Shown: piece by piece, positions 11,614 to 22,800 of the stretch
Layout of the letters: every line of letters starts with the position of its first letter
Position numbering within the stretch: the first letter of the stretch is position 1
Assembly: GCA_032358255.1 (NCBI GenBank)
Contig: JAULBX010006331.1
Span: 61,810-125,809 of the forward strand
Length of the DNA: 64,000 bases
Direction: 5' to 3'
Source: Heterotrichella gracilis
Taxonomy: Eukaryota > Sar > Xanthophyceae > Tribonematales > Xanthonemataceae
The notes under the pieces: model-generated
The model's input: only the letters and a program-made list of their open reading frames with translations
What the model was told of the DNA's origin: nothing
The model's database searches: none
Translations under genes and position numbers: made by a program

Positions 11614-12103
11614 GGTGGGGGGGGATGTAGCCAGGGTGCCAACGAATGGTGTTTACAAGATGGGGGATGGGTGGGGATACTGGGTGGGGAGTGGACGGGT
11701 GGGCGGGTTTTGCGTTACTGGGTAATAGTGCAAGCATGCAACTTTGTGTGGTGCAACTTGTTTGGGGCAAGGGGGCTAAAAATTGCGGTGGGAAGCGGAA
11801 GATGCAGGCAGTAAAACATATATAGGACATTCAGTTGGTGTCAGCTAAGCAGAACCTCGCGCAGTGCAATTGTGTGGGGTCACGTGCTTCAAGCAATGAG
11901 CAATCGCCAGTCATTGTGGCGGAAATTATTGTAAACTTTGGGCCTACAACAATAATTAAAGAAGTGAGACAAAATGCTTTAAAAAAACTGCCTGCCGAGT
12001 AACTTCAAGCACGGCATTGGTCGCTCCTAAGCTCTAGTTGAACCCTAAACCCTAAATAAATATCCCGTCAGTGCCACGCTGCTGCTGTGCCTCCCTGCAC
12101 TGG
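11614..12103. other. Convergent intergenic region, with telomere-like tract
   Basis: This is the 3' flank of FtsHi (+) and of the GIY-YIG gene (-). It contains CCCTAAACCCTAAA at 12043-12056. No supported exon was found. Confidence 0.5.
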
Positions 12104-13156
12104 TCACTCCTTTGTTGCCGCCACATAACCGCAGCAGCAGCAGCAGCGCCGCTTGAGCCGCAGGTGCCTGCTGCCCTCGTTGCACCGCTCGTTCCATGCG
12201 TAGTTGTAGCGCCGCAGGAAGAATATCTCCCACTCCTGGGCATCCTCCTTGCTGCGCTGCATGCACATAAGGGACACGCGCATTCAGCATAGTCTGCAAG
12301 CCAGTAGTACAGGTTTGGAAATGGCACATTGGTAAGCCCTTGTTCAAAGTTTGCCTGGTACCACCAATTGTAGTATACGCACATGCCGTTCAGCAATGCA
12401 GCCATTTGGAATGAGACTATGGGCGTATACCATAAAGATCCTACTCCAGCTGGCATGCATGGCAACAGTATCTTGCTTCGTGGCGCATGTTTGCCACAGG
12501 CATGACAGTACAACGTGATTGCCAGTGGATAGTGACTGCACAGGCCATGTGGACATCGCTGTATGAATGCACAGATGTGTGGCATCCAATAAACACTGGT
12601 CATCACTCTGCGCACCATGTATCTGTGGCGCCGCCAGATGGTGCAACCCTGTGCCAGCGCCGCCTCAAAGAATGCCCCCAGGTGGCCCCCCTGAGCGCTG
12701 CGATACTGACATGCGTGGCGCCGTTGCATGTGGTTGGTCTCGCCCGCGTAGACTTTGAACCTGTGACATATATATTAGGCTCAAACACATGGTGCATTTA
12801 TGGGGGCCGGGAAGAGGAACCTGAGAGGCATCTTTTGAGGGTGCAGGCTGGATGGGCCATCCAGGATGGCACCAGTGAAGTTTGTGAGGATAGGTTTTAG
12901 GGTGTTGGTGCAGATTGTGTGGCATGCACTGGTGAAGTATGAGGAGGTTCAAGTGTGCGCACCTCTTTGAGTCTCTACCCAGTGAGATGGAAAACTCGTA
13001 CACGCCTGGCCGGTCTTCAAGTCTGGAGGTGGCTGCCTTGGCGGTGGGAGACAAGCGCGCCTCTGCAAAACCCCGGGCGCAGGGTTCCAGGAACACTTCC
13101 CATTCACTGTTTCTCCAAAACCACCTGTGGCATGGTGGTTCGTTGCTGGGTTTCAC
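12104..13156 (-). CDS. GIY-YIG domain protein, EFFECTOR OF TRANSCRIPTION-like
   Basis: The minus-strand exons are 13156-12963, 12760-12616 and 12256-12104 (TGA). Donors are GTGCGC; the internal acceptors are ACAG and GCAG, and the phases fit. The protein is about 165 residues and consists almost wholly of one domain. RPGVYEFSISLG supplies the first strand, FKVYAGETNHMQRR is the 'YVG.TN...RR' part, and EDAQEWEIFFLRRYNYAWN matches the helix of plant ET proteins ('AE..E..LL..FDYAWN...N'). Family knowledge: ET proteins are plant nuclear DNA-binding/nicking regulators with a GIY-YIG fold. The C-terminus is RLKRR followed by five Cys encoded by TGC repeats, which is unusual. The start at 13156 is simply the first in-frame ATG. 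An acceptor-like CAG inside that exon means an upstream first exon cannot be excluded. Confidence 0.65.
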
Positions 13157-14092
13157 GCCACCAGTTTATCACCCAATAGGTGGGTAGCGAGCCATATGGG
13201 CGCATGCTGTGCATGCTGAGCTGGGTCAAGTCCATCCTTACCAGTATTTTGTAAAGAACCCAGGGCTAGTCTCTTCCCTCTTCTTCAGGCTACTGATTTT
13301 GGTTGGACTAGCAGGACGGGCTGCCTTGCCTGGTGACCTGCCCACTCGCATTGCCGCTGATGCCATGCTGCTTGCACCTGTTGGTCAAACCATGGTAGCA
13401 GACGAGCCTGTCAGCTACACAGTGTGTCCATAGTCTAGTACTTCCCACTTGGGTCATAACTATGGAGTGTTGGCCGTTCAGTTCTTGAGGGCAACACAAT
13501 CCAGCCTTGTGATAGTGAGTTGCGAGCCTAGCTCTAACTGCGTTGTTGCACCACAGCTCCCAGGCCGCAAGGAGTACCGTACTCTAGTGTTTGCAGGCAT
13601 CCAACTGCAGTGATGCAAAGTCGTAAAATCAGCGTCTATTGCTGGCTTGGCTGCTGTGGCCGGTCAGCGCTGGTAGACCAAATTTCAACGACATTCCAAC
13701 AAAGCGATCGTTCGCTCACTACTTATACTACTACTGGTACGCGCTGGTCAGATATCGTAGATAGCAGCAAAATAAGTACTACATATGGTAGTAGTGTTGC
13801 CATCAACACTTCTTTTAAGCTTGCGTGGCCAACTCGCTTGGAACCTGCAACCTGCAACCTGTTCCGGCCTGCCCTCTTTTTGGCTTTGTCCCAGATTGGC
13901 AGGAAAACTTACCTGCCCAAAACTTTTGGCAAAGGCCGTTAAAGTGAAGGCTTCAGCACCTATTGCAAAGTCTTAAAAGCTTCGTCGCTTGTGTTGGGGA
14001 CACCGAATTCGTTTAGGCGTTCATATTCTGCCCACCTGCACTGGATGCTGCCACCCACAACGCCCTTCAAGCACTGAGGTGTATCCGAGACG
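13157..14092. other. Divergent intergenic region
   Basis: This 0.9 kb lies between the GIY-YIG gene (-) and the Tim17-family gene (+). An open stretch at 13294-13431 (+), reading ILVGLAGRAALPG and onward, ends in TAG but has no confident partner exons. A short direct repeat AACCTGCAACCTGCAACCTG occurs near 13841-13861. Otherwise nothing is supported. Confidence 0.4.
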
Positions 14093-16244
14093 ATGGCCAG
14101 CCAAGAGCCTGGCAGGGACGATGACACGCCTTTGAATAGGCTCCAGCGTGTTTTCTCGTTCGCTTTCCAACGGCTGGACACGCAAGAGGAGGTATGATGG
14201 CAGCCAGTGGAAAGTGGTGCTTGCAAACAAAACACCAGGGTCACCACTGAAAGACGACTGTGCTGCATTGCGTGCTATGGGTCTTGGGAGCGGGCCAATG
14301 CTGTGTCACTGCCGACTATCCTGACTGCATGCATATATGCATGCATGTTGGGTGTATATGGGTGTGACAAACTTGCTGAACATGCAGCGATACTAACACG
14401 CATTAACCTTTTGCAGCCGCCGCCAGTACCTGAGGAGCTGCGTGAGTGGGCCCAAAACTGCATAGCGGGCTCCGCGTGTGGCATGGTGTATGGCGCAGGG
14501 ACACAGTACCTCAAGCACAGACAGCTAGGTAATGCACAACATATATGCTGCTGTTCTCCTTTGTCGGTGATGACAGCAAGACTGCAACTTGGCACAAGTT
14601 GCGCGGATTAGGGCAGGAGCCAACCGACGCCTCCTAAGCATCATCAAGTGACCGATGTCCTTACGCCATGCCATTACGTCATGCCATTACGCCGTGCCAT
14701 TGCAGGTCCGGTGCAAGCGCCTGAGGGTGTGACAGGCGCAAAAGCTGCAAGGCTGATCGCAGAAGCAAACTCCCAGCGCATGCTGCAAAGCCTAAACTCC
14801 ACAACCAGGCACGTGCTGTCACCTCAATGGAATAGCCAGTGCACCTATGTCACATGTGTGGCGCAGAAACCTGCACTGCAATGCAGGTTGACCCTGTGTA
14901 TAGCCTTGCCACAAGTCAAAATGCACAACTTCATTGTGATGGTGATTGTTGCACAAGTCTGTGAGCATACTTTTGAAATGTTATTTAAAGGAAAATTATA
15001 AACATTTTAGAACGATCTTGTCTGTGCAGGGGAGGCCTGGTGATCGGTGGCCTTACCGCTCTCTACTACGGGGTGCAAGCCCTGGCCTTTGTGGCACGAG
15101 AGGAGCACGACCTGTGGAACTCAGTGATGGGAGGGGTGGCCGCGGGTGCAACGTATGGGTTGGCAGGTGGGGTGATTGCTCGGGTCTCTCTGGCAGCCTG
15201 GATGGATGGTGATGGCCATTGTGGTGCATGGTTGATGCCGTACTACGCTCAGGAAATGGCAGGGTCTTGCGGTTGCATGGCGGCCAAAAACAACAGCAGT
15301 GTACAGTGACAGCTGTATGCAAATGGTTTGCAAAACCTGTGGGCTGTGCATCTGGTGATGCACAGATACTGGATTTCAGTTGAATAGGTAGTGGCCTTGA
15401 CATGCCTTGTGGTGCGCAGTTGGTGATAAAGGAGGACGGCTACGCAGCACTGCCGTGGGATGTGCTTTGGGAGCCGCGGTAAGCAGCGCACATGGCATGG
15501 AGGGGTACTGAAAAGCATTATAACATTTTTTGTTATAGCTACTTGACTTGGTTGTGGGAGGTGGCTCATTGCTGCATATATGGGCCCGAGTCCATCTGCA
15601 CAAGCTGCACTGCAATCATACAGCCATCTACATGGTACATGCATGACATTGTGACCATGACTCCCATGCCCTGGAATGGCAATGTGCATATATTCCGGCA
15701 ATTGGTCGAGTCACACCCCATCTTTGGGATGACAACCTTTGATGTCATGCTTCCAGCTCGTCACATCAGACAATGTCCCAGTGACAGTCACCGTTGCAAG
15801 TTGCTATGATAGGTGTCCACGAGACAAGAATGTCACCGCTTCTGCTGAATGCGCTGTGGTGCTTCCCTCTGGATTTTGATACATGTCTTTTTCCAGGTGA
15901 GCATCCCAGTGGCAATAGTGCACGACAAGCTGGCCTCCATGCTCCCTGAAGACCATGTAGAACGGCGCATGCGGGCACCACATGCAAGCACCAGCGGTAT
16001 CAGCAACCCCTCATCGCAAGGGGACCAAGGGACTGGTACTGCCAGAAGGTACCCTGTGCGCAGCTACGACACCACTGCCGCGGTGATTCAGCAGCTTGAA
16101 GAGAGCCTGGAGCGCAGTCCCGTGAGGCAGGCGCAGCGGGAAGCTGCAGCAGAGGCAGTGGCTGAGGGGGCAGTGGCTGAGGAGAAGGGTGGAAGCAGTG
16201 CGGGGCGATGGTACAAACCGTGGAGGTGGTTTGCACGGCAATGA
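14093..16244 (+). CDS. Tim17/22/23-family membrane protein, TIMMDC1-like
   Basis: Six exons fit in phase: 14093-14191, 14417-14528, 14706-14808, 15030-15166, 15420-15478 and 15897-16244 (TGA), giving about 285 residues. The intron after 14808 appears to be GC-AG (CCAG|GCACGT). Three to four Gly/Ala-rich hydrophobic segments carry the family's small-residue helix packing: GSACGMVYGAG, GGLVIGGLTALYYG, NSVMGGVAAGATYGLA and STAVGCALGAAVSIPVA. The order resembles TIMMDC1, a complex I assembly factor of the mitochondrial inner membrane: a soluble helix rich in Ala/Asn/Gln and Arg before the second segment, then '...LW..V.GG...G..YGL..G..G...' and a polar tail. A plastid preprotein/amino-acid transporter paralogue is the main alternative. 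The C-terminal 90 residues are polar and Ala/Glu-rich, ending in a Trp/Lys/Arg patch. ATG 14093 has no upstream in-frame coding support. Confidence 0.65.
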
Positions 16245-17177
16245 TGCTCAGCGCAGCCTGCAGCTCGCTGTTTTGTGACCAAGATGCCGCGTGGTCTATG
16301 CAAGATGACATTCATTCTATGGTGCTGACAGCCGTCACATTTTCCCCGGGGCATTCAATGGCGCAAACATTCGCTTTAATCACTATTTGGTAGCTAACCA
16401 TAACTTTAAGCCACTCGTTTATGTCAGAATAGTTGCCAGCTGGGTACAGAAATTTGGCCCATATATGGCACATGACCCAACCGGCACATATTTGCCAGGC
16501 ATTGCCAAGGACTCCTCCTGAAGTGTACCACATATTGATATGTATTACAGCTGTCAGGCATCTTGGCTGAACATGCAAGCTAGAACAGCTTATAACATTG
16601 TTGTATTATTCATAAATGCCGAAGTCCAATCAAAGCCAGTGGCTGGACGCTGTGCCTTGCTGGGGCCAGATGTACGCTGGAAAACATGACTGTCACAGCG
16701 GCTGGCTGCCAAACTGGAAATGGCTGTCGCAAACAACGCAAAATTGCTCCATTGCATGTTGACGCATGCCAAATCTACATGCATGCGGCAACACATCGAC
16801 ATATGTTCATATCAGGTCCGCAAGGGCTCTATATCTACTAGTGCTGGTTAGGGTAGCATGGTTCTCAATACTGTACAAAATCACGGCTTGCACAAGCTCA
16901 AGAAAGCTAATGTACACGGCCCCCTGACAGGAGGCCACACTGATGTGCATTTCGGTTGCCAGTTCTTGCATGAACTACTGTAGCGCCCTATCACACCTGG
17001 CAGACTCTCAAATTGCCGTGCTACCAAGGTGATGAACAGGCTGTTGATGTTTGCTTCCCTAGTACCGTACATACTAGGTGTGCGGCTGAAGGCACCTTCA
17101 CGGCTGGGTGCAGCTGCCATATGGTGCTGACGAGCACACTGTGAAGCCCGCAATGAGTAAGACGCTGGTGCGGACAC
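16245..17177. other. Convergent intergenic region
   Basis: This contains the 3' flanks of the Tim17-family gene (+) and the CBS gene (-). Open frames exist on the minus strand (for example 16312-16578) but lack splice or family support. TGCATGCA-type palindromes are frequent. Confidence 0.4.
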
Positions 17178-18460
17178 TCAGTAGGAGCCCTGGATGTACT
17201 CCTGCAGCTTTCCAACCTCGGTACGGTGCTCCTTGACCATCACTTGGACCACGTCACGAATGCTGATCATCCCAAGCATGTCACCTCCCTCCACCTGTTG
17301 CCAGAAACACAAGGGTTGTCAACACTTAGGCCAACGCAGTCCCAGCCATGTACAGTCAGGCAGTAGAGAAAAGGCATGCCATTTGCAGGCTGGTGACAAG
17401 GCTCACCACTGGCACATGTCTGAAGTTCTTGTCGACCATCATCTCCATCACCTCGAGCACAGACTTGTCAGACGCGACTGTCTGCAGTTTGTCTTCTGGT
17501 GTCATGATTTGGCCAACCTGAGGCAGACACAACACAACGTGGGCAGTGGGCACACAAAGCAAAGTTGGTGCTTGCTTGCAGCAAGAGCAGGCAAGCAAAT
17601 CAACTCCGCCAGAGGGTTGTCTTGCCTTGAGTTGCGCGGAGGAGCGGCCCTGGACGACGACCTTGGTGAGATAATCTCTCTCGGTGATAATTCCCACCAC
17701 TGCCTCCTTGTTGGGGGAGTGGAACTTGCCAGAGGCGTCTGGTGTCAGCATGGTTGGGTCAAAGACCACCAGCGAGCCAACGTTGGCTTTGGCCATCTGC
17801 GAAAAAAAAAGGGTGTCGTGAACTGAGTGCACACGAAGCTGGTACCCAGCCACCAAGCTTGATTGACCCACGAGGCAACATCGCTGCTTGCAATGGAACT
17901 ATGTCCGACAGTGCGCCCTACCTTCTTCACGGCGTCGAACACGGTGTCGTCCTTCGAGCACCAGCACCATGCTCCACTCTCCTTGCCCTGCAGTGCACAG
18001 CAATCGGTGAAAGTCTGGTGCGAGACGAATTCTTGCACGAAACTCGACCCAGACTGCCTCGTCAGCATCGGCGATGGGTAAAACCCATTAGCGTCCGTAG
18101 CACGCACACTGTTCTACACCACTGATCTCTGCAAGATTTATTAAAGAGGCAGTGAAAGAACCTGAAAACAACTGCGTTGCTCACCTTATCCTTGAGGATG
18201 GTGCTCACTTTGGTCTGGCCCCACCCTGCCTCCGATTCGGGGGTGGACTCGTGCACAGCAGCAACAGCCTCTGACTGTCGGAGGAGGGAGGACGTCGCCA
18301 CCTGTGAGGGAGGAAAACTCAAAAGTTAACCCACTGCCCAGACACCTGGACAGCAAGAGAGCAGGTTGTGTGTGCTTACCGTCCTCCCCACCACTGGCGC
18401 GCCCCATCTAGATATCCCAGAGGACTTTCCGAGAGTGAGAAGTGCGTGTTTGAGAGCCAT
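17178..18460 (-). CDS. Two-CBS-domain protein, CBSX3-like, mitochondrial
   Basis: Six minus-strand exons join exactly: 18460-18380, 18301-18185, 17987-17922, 17796-17626, 17517-17407 and 17294-17178 (TGA), for about 220 residues. The intron after 17626 is GC-AG (AAG|GCAAGA). Residues 1-30 (MALKHALLTLGKSSG...) form a basic, Ser/Leu-rich presequence. The CBS pair follows: VSTILKDK, then DDTVFDAVKKMAKANVGSLVV with GIITERDYLTKV (first), and VGQIMTPEDKLQTV with VLEVMEMMVDKNFRHVPV and MLGMISIRDVVQVM (second). Family knowledge: CBS pairs bind adenosyl ligands, and Arabidopsis CBSX3 is mitochondrial and acts on thioredoxin-o and complex II redox control. Length and order match CBSX3. A short Lys/Ser-containing insertion in the first CBS motif (LTPDASGKFHSPNKEA) is also typical of that subgroup. 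Confidence 0.85.
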
Positions 18461-19840
18461 CTTGTCTGCAGCCCGAGCGTGACACGCCTAGAAGGAAGAT
18501 GGGAAGAAAAGCACCAGGCTAGGACGGTTTTGGACGTCTTTTATAGTGCCAGCGCGCGTTTCTTTAACCCATGTCGGAACCCCATCTTCTTGACTCTGGC
18601 TTCCGCTGTCACACCCCCTTTTCGGGTTTATAGTATGCCCCCCTCTTACCCAAAGCCATGAACAAGAAAGTGGTGCTCTATCCAAGCCTTTGACAAAGGC
18701 TTCCTGTCGATATGTGACTGCTTGCTGAGCTTTGGCGCAAAGCTTGAGTGCCACCGCCACTACCTGCCGGTTTTGTAGCCACCCATTTGCATGCACTGCA
18801 ATGCATTATTGCATGCAAACTGAGCGCTAACCTGGTCCGCACACTTGGCCATGTACCTTCTGAGCCAGGGCTGAAGGTGGGTACTGGCTGCAGAAAGACA
18901 GAACAACTCTGGCTGCAGCAGGTTGGGGGGTTCCACACCCGTTTAACTTGTCGTTTTGAGACCACCTTGCAATTAGTCATGGACCTCACCTAGATGGCGG
19001 GAACTGCCCTCAAGTGCACAGTGTGCTTGTTGCAACAAGCACGCCCACCTCGCTGCTTGGATAAGAGGAATTTTCTGTCACTGAGCTGTATACTGTACTC
19101 CGCAGGCCAGCTGTTGAAAGGGACCCCAGCACCAAACTGTGCACAACACAGGGTGCACGTCGCGCAGTTGTTTGAACCTCGATTTCCGCACCCTAATCGC
19201 AAGCAGGAACACCCAAACTTGTTTTCGTACCTTTAATCCCTGTGCCCATCACGTCTGGGGCGATCAAGGTGCCGCGTTACAGGTGCAGGAGGCAAGTGGT
19301 GCTGTGCAGGTGGAGGGAATAACCTTGTCAACCTGCTGCCCGTACCTTGCAAACCACAACCTGTTGCGGTTCATGTGGACAACTGTATAAGTAAACTGTA
19401 TAAGTGAACTGTGCAACATGCGCTGGGTTAAACCACGGTATACAGTGCACCTCTTTATTAGAGCCTATGAATAGACTAAGGGCGGACTTGTCAGAGGACC
19501 GTCCTGAACCCTTGTTGCAACACTGCTGCAGGTCAAGAGTGAACTATGCCTGATATGGGTGGGGAGTAAATGGCCTGCTAGAGACTTGTATCCGCCACAC
19601 ACTCCAGCAATTGGCTTGGACCCAAACTGTTGCCAGTCAAGATGCAAACTACCAGATCACCACTTGGGCAAGCCACGCCAGGCAGCCAGGGAGTGGTGAC
19701 TCTGCCTAAGCGAAGCAGGTACCTTTACAAACGCATCTACTGGGGCACTGAGCTATTACCGTAGTGCCTTCTGTGCCCAAAAGGTATACCACTTGCTCTG
19801 CTTGAAAACCCTTCTGGATGATTGCAGGGGGGTGAGACCC
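18461..19840. other. Divergent intergenic region, 1.4 kb
   Basis: This lies between the CBS gene (-) and the FAD monooxygenase (+). Several short open frames occur on both strands, but none has paired splice sites that lead into a recognisable product. It presumably holds two promoters and 5' UTRs. A leader intron for the monooxygenase could end near 19827, where TTGCAG precedes the ATG. Confidence 0.35.
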
Positions 19841-22800
19841 ATGCAGGCAACCACCTGTCAGCAACGCCAGCGCCCACCCAAGCTGGCTTCGAAGCTTCAA
19901 GCAACCACATCGCTGGACCCTTGCCGAGTGCAGAGCGCAGAGGGGCTTTCCACCAGCGGCAGCAGCTATGACTACATGGACGTAGAGGTGGACAGGGCGC
20001 CGCCACCTGCGGCGGTGGTGGTCGGAGCGGGGATATCAGGAGCACTCATGGTGGGTTATGTTAAGCTCCCCTGTCCTTTGGTAGCTATAAACGTAAGCAC
20101 TGGAGCAATCATACTCTGTGAAAAGTGTAAATGCCCACGAATGCCAAGTGTGTCCTCGCCTGCCTGGTACGTTGTCCCCCCCTTGCGAGCCTGGTGCAGG
20201 ACCAAAGACGTGCCTGATTCTCAGTCCCCCCTTTTCTGCAGACCCTGCTGCTTGCTTCACAAGGCTGGGTGGTCAACCTATATGACACAATGGACAAGTA
20301 AGTTGGACCATACAACCCTAAGCAGCAAGCTGTAAACCCTTACACACTGTGCGACACTAAGGACAGGCGCATGAGGTCGGGTGCATGTGCAACTGTGTGG
20401 CAGAGCAGGGACCTTGGCTGTGCTGCAATACATGGGTCACATGGACCTGTACCCTGACTTATAAACCCTAAACCCTACCGGTGGGGCTTCCCAAGCCCTG
20501 TGCACCAAAGGATTGGAACAGGCAGATGCATTGTCTTTATCGCTGTGTCAACCTCCAGTCTGACAGAATGGCAGAAGGCCAGCAATCACCAAGCGGCAGC
20601 TGTTTGTGAAAGTTGGGTGGTTGTGATGCCGTTTGTGCGTTTCCTGTAGGTGGACGGAGAAGCACCCGCTGAACCACCCTGGCAGCAACTGGAACGTGGT
20701 CCTCAGCTGCAGGGGAATCACAGCCCTCAAGGCAGCCAAGGCGTACACCAAGGTGCGGGACCGAATAGAAATAGAGGTAATTAATAGCAATAATATTATT
20801 TTTGTGATCGCGCCCCCTATCGCAGGTATGCGGCCTGGCGGTGCGCCTGCAGGGGGAGGTGGTGGTGCGGCGCAGGAGGCAGCCGCGGGTGCATGCCTAC
20901 CGCGCACAGGAGGAGCACTGGAGCATACCCTCCGCTGAGCTGGCGCACATCCTGGTCAAGCTGGCGGTGGTGGGTGGATTGCGCTGCCTGTGCATGAGCC
21001 ATGGCCCTTGCTGATGCCATGCTGTGTATTATAATCCATGTTGCTGTATGTTATGTAGAAAAGGACCCTATATGCAGTGTCTGGGGCCATGATCGAATGG
21101 GGCATAGATGCTTCAGCCATGTCCGTGCTTGGGGCTGTGTGGTGTAATGTGCCACATGGATCAGTCACAATTGGAATCGTGCAAAACAGTGCGATTTGCC
21201 ACCACTTGTACTGTGCATGCGCCTGTTTCAGCAGTGCATGTATCCCGATTTTTGCATGAGCGCTTTGGCACAAAACTGGCTTGGCATGCACGCACAAATG
21301 CACTCATTTTTTGTACTACACCCAATGCTTGCTCCCCCTGCAGAAGCGCAACCCTGGTCGGGTGCGTGTGCGGTGCGGCCACCAGTGCACTGGGGTGGAC
21401 CTGCAACTCAACGCGGCAATGTTTGCACAGGCGCCCAGCAGGTGTGCCGCATACATAAATTGTAATTAAGCATGTTTGTGGATAACAAATGTTTACAATC
21501 ACATGCGAAGGCTGCAGGCGCCCAGCAGGTGTGCCGCGTACATAGTGATAAAGAATATGATACAGCTTACATAATCCCTTGCATTGATTACACAGGCGCC
21601 CAGATGAGACAGGCTCTCGCCCCCTGCTGCCCTCGCATGACCGTTTGTGTGCTCCCCGCAGCCCTGACGACCTCCTGGCTGCCTCAGCGGTGGTCATCAA
21701 GAAGTCGCCACCAGCAGACCTTCTCGTGGGTGGGTATACACACCCTAGCACCCTTCATCAAGCAGGCTTAAGTCGTCCAGGTCTGCCCAGCGCTCGTCGC
21801 GGCTGCCCCACCAGTACCAAAGTGCAGGGACCCTAGACGCCCTAGAAACCCTTGCAAGGCCTGCCAGTCACGCCCAAACCCGCATCCACACACAAAAACA
21901 CTTCGTGACCCTCAATGCGCCCACCCCGCAGGCGCTGATGGCGCCAATAGCATGGTGCGCACAGCCATGCAGGTGCAGACAACCCAATTTGGGTTCTCGC
22001 AGCATTTTAGCCCACAAGGGGCGCTGGTGGCCGCCCGGGTGGGCATCAGGGAGGGGTGCCTGTCCAGGGATAGGGCCAGGCCCTGGGGATGGAATATCTG
22101 GGAGGGGCGGCCGGTGCTGGGGGATGCGAAATATGTGTTTGGTCCCAGGAAATATAAGGGTAGGTGTGGGTCTGGCAGGCTAGGCGGTAGGTGGGAGAGC
22201 CAATTAGGTGGGTGATCTTGCTTTTGAGCGGGAAGGCATGTATAATAAATATATAGTGGCCACCGTTGGTTCTTGCCTTATTTCGCTAAGTTCATGTTTT
22301 GCAGTGCACCAGGTAGAAATGCGGTTGTAGATACATGCATGTCAGCAGTGCAGCCAGATCAGCAGTCAACCTTACAAACATGCGCCAGTCAGCTGCTTGA
22401 TGGAGTGCACATGCGTTTGTGGCACCCACTTAGGATTTAAGGCACATGTGTTAGGATGTAGGGTACCTGTGGTAGGGTTCAGGGTACATTTGTTAGGGGT
22501 TCCTGCCCTTTTAGGGTTTAGGGTTTATCCTAAACCTCACACATAGGTGAGGCCCTGTGCGGCAACTCCTGCAGGCTCCCAGGTGCAGTGCACGCTGCTG
22601 CCCAACCGGGACCGCACCTACAACCTGGTGCTGGCGGGGGAGCCTGTGCCAAGGCTGAGGGGCGCAGAAGACTTCCGGGAACTAATACAGGCGGTGTTCC
22701 CAGAGGTGGGTGGCAGTTACAGTAAACATGACGTTAACTTAATACCTGACCAGGCAAGCATTTATTTTGTCGTATAAATTGGGATAACGAGATGATGCCG

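Noticed and set aside
13294-13431. Plus-strand open stretch reading ILVGLAGRAALPG and onward
   Set aside because: It has a plausible acceptor at its start and a stop at its end, but no upstream exon could be joined.
17194-17826. Plus-strand 210-codon open frame
   Set aside because: It is antisense to three well-supported CBS-domain exons and crosses their introns.
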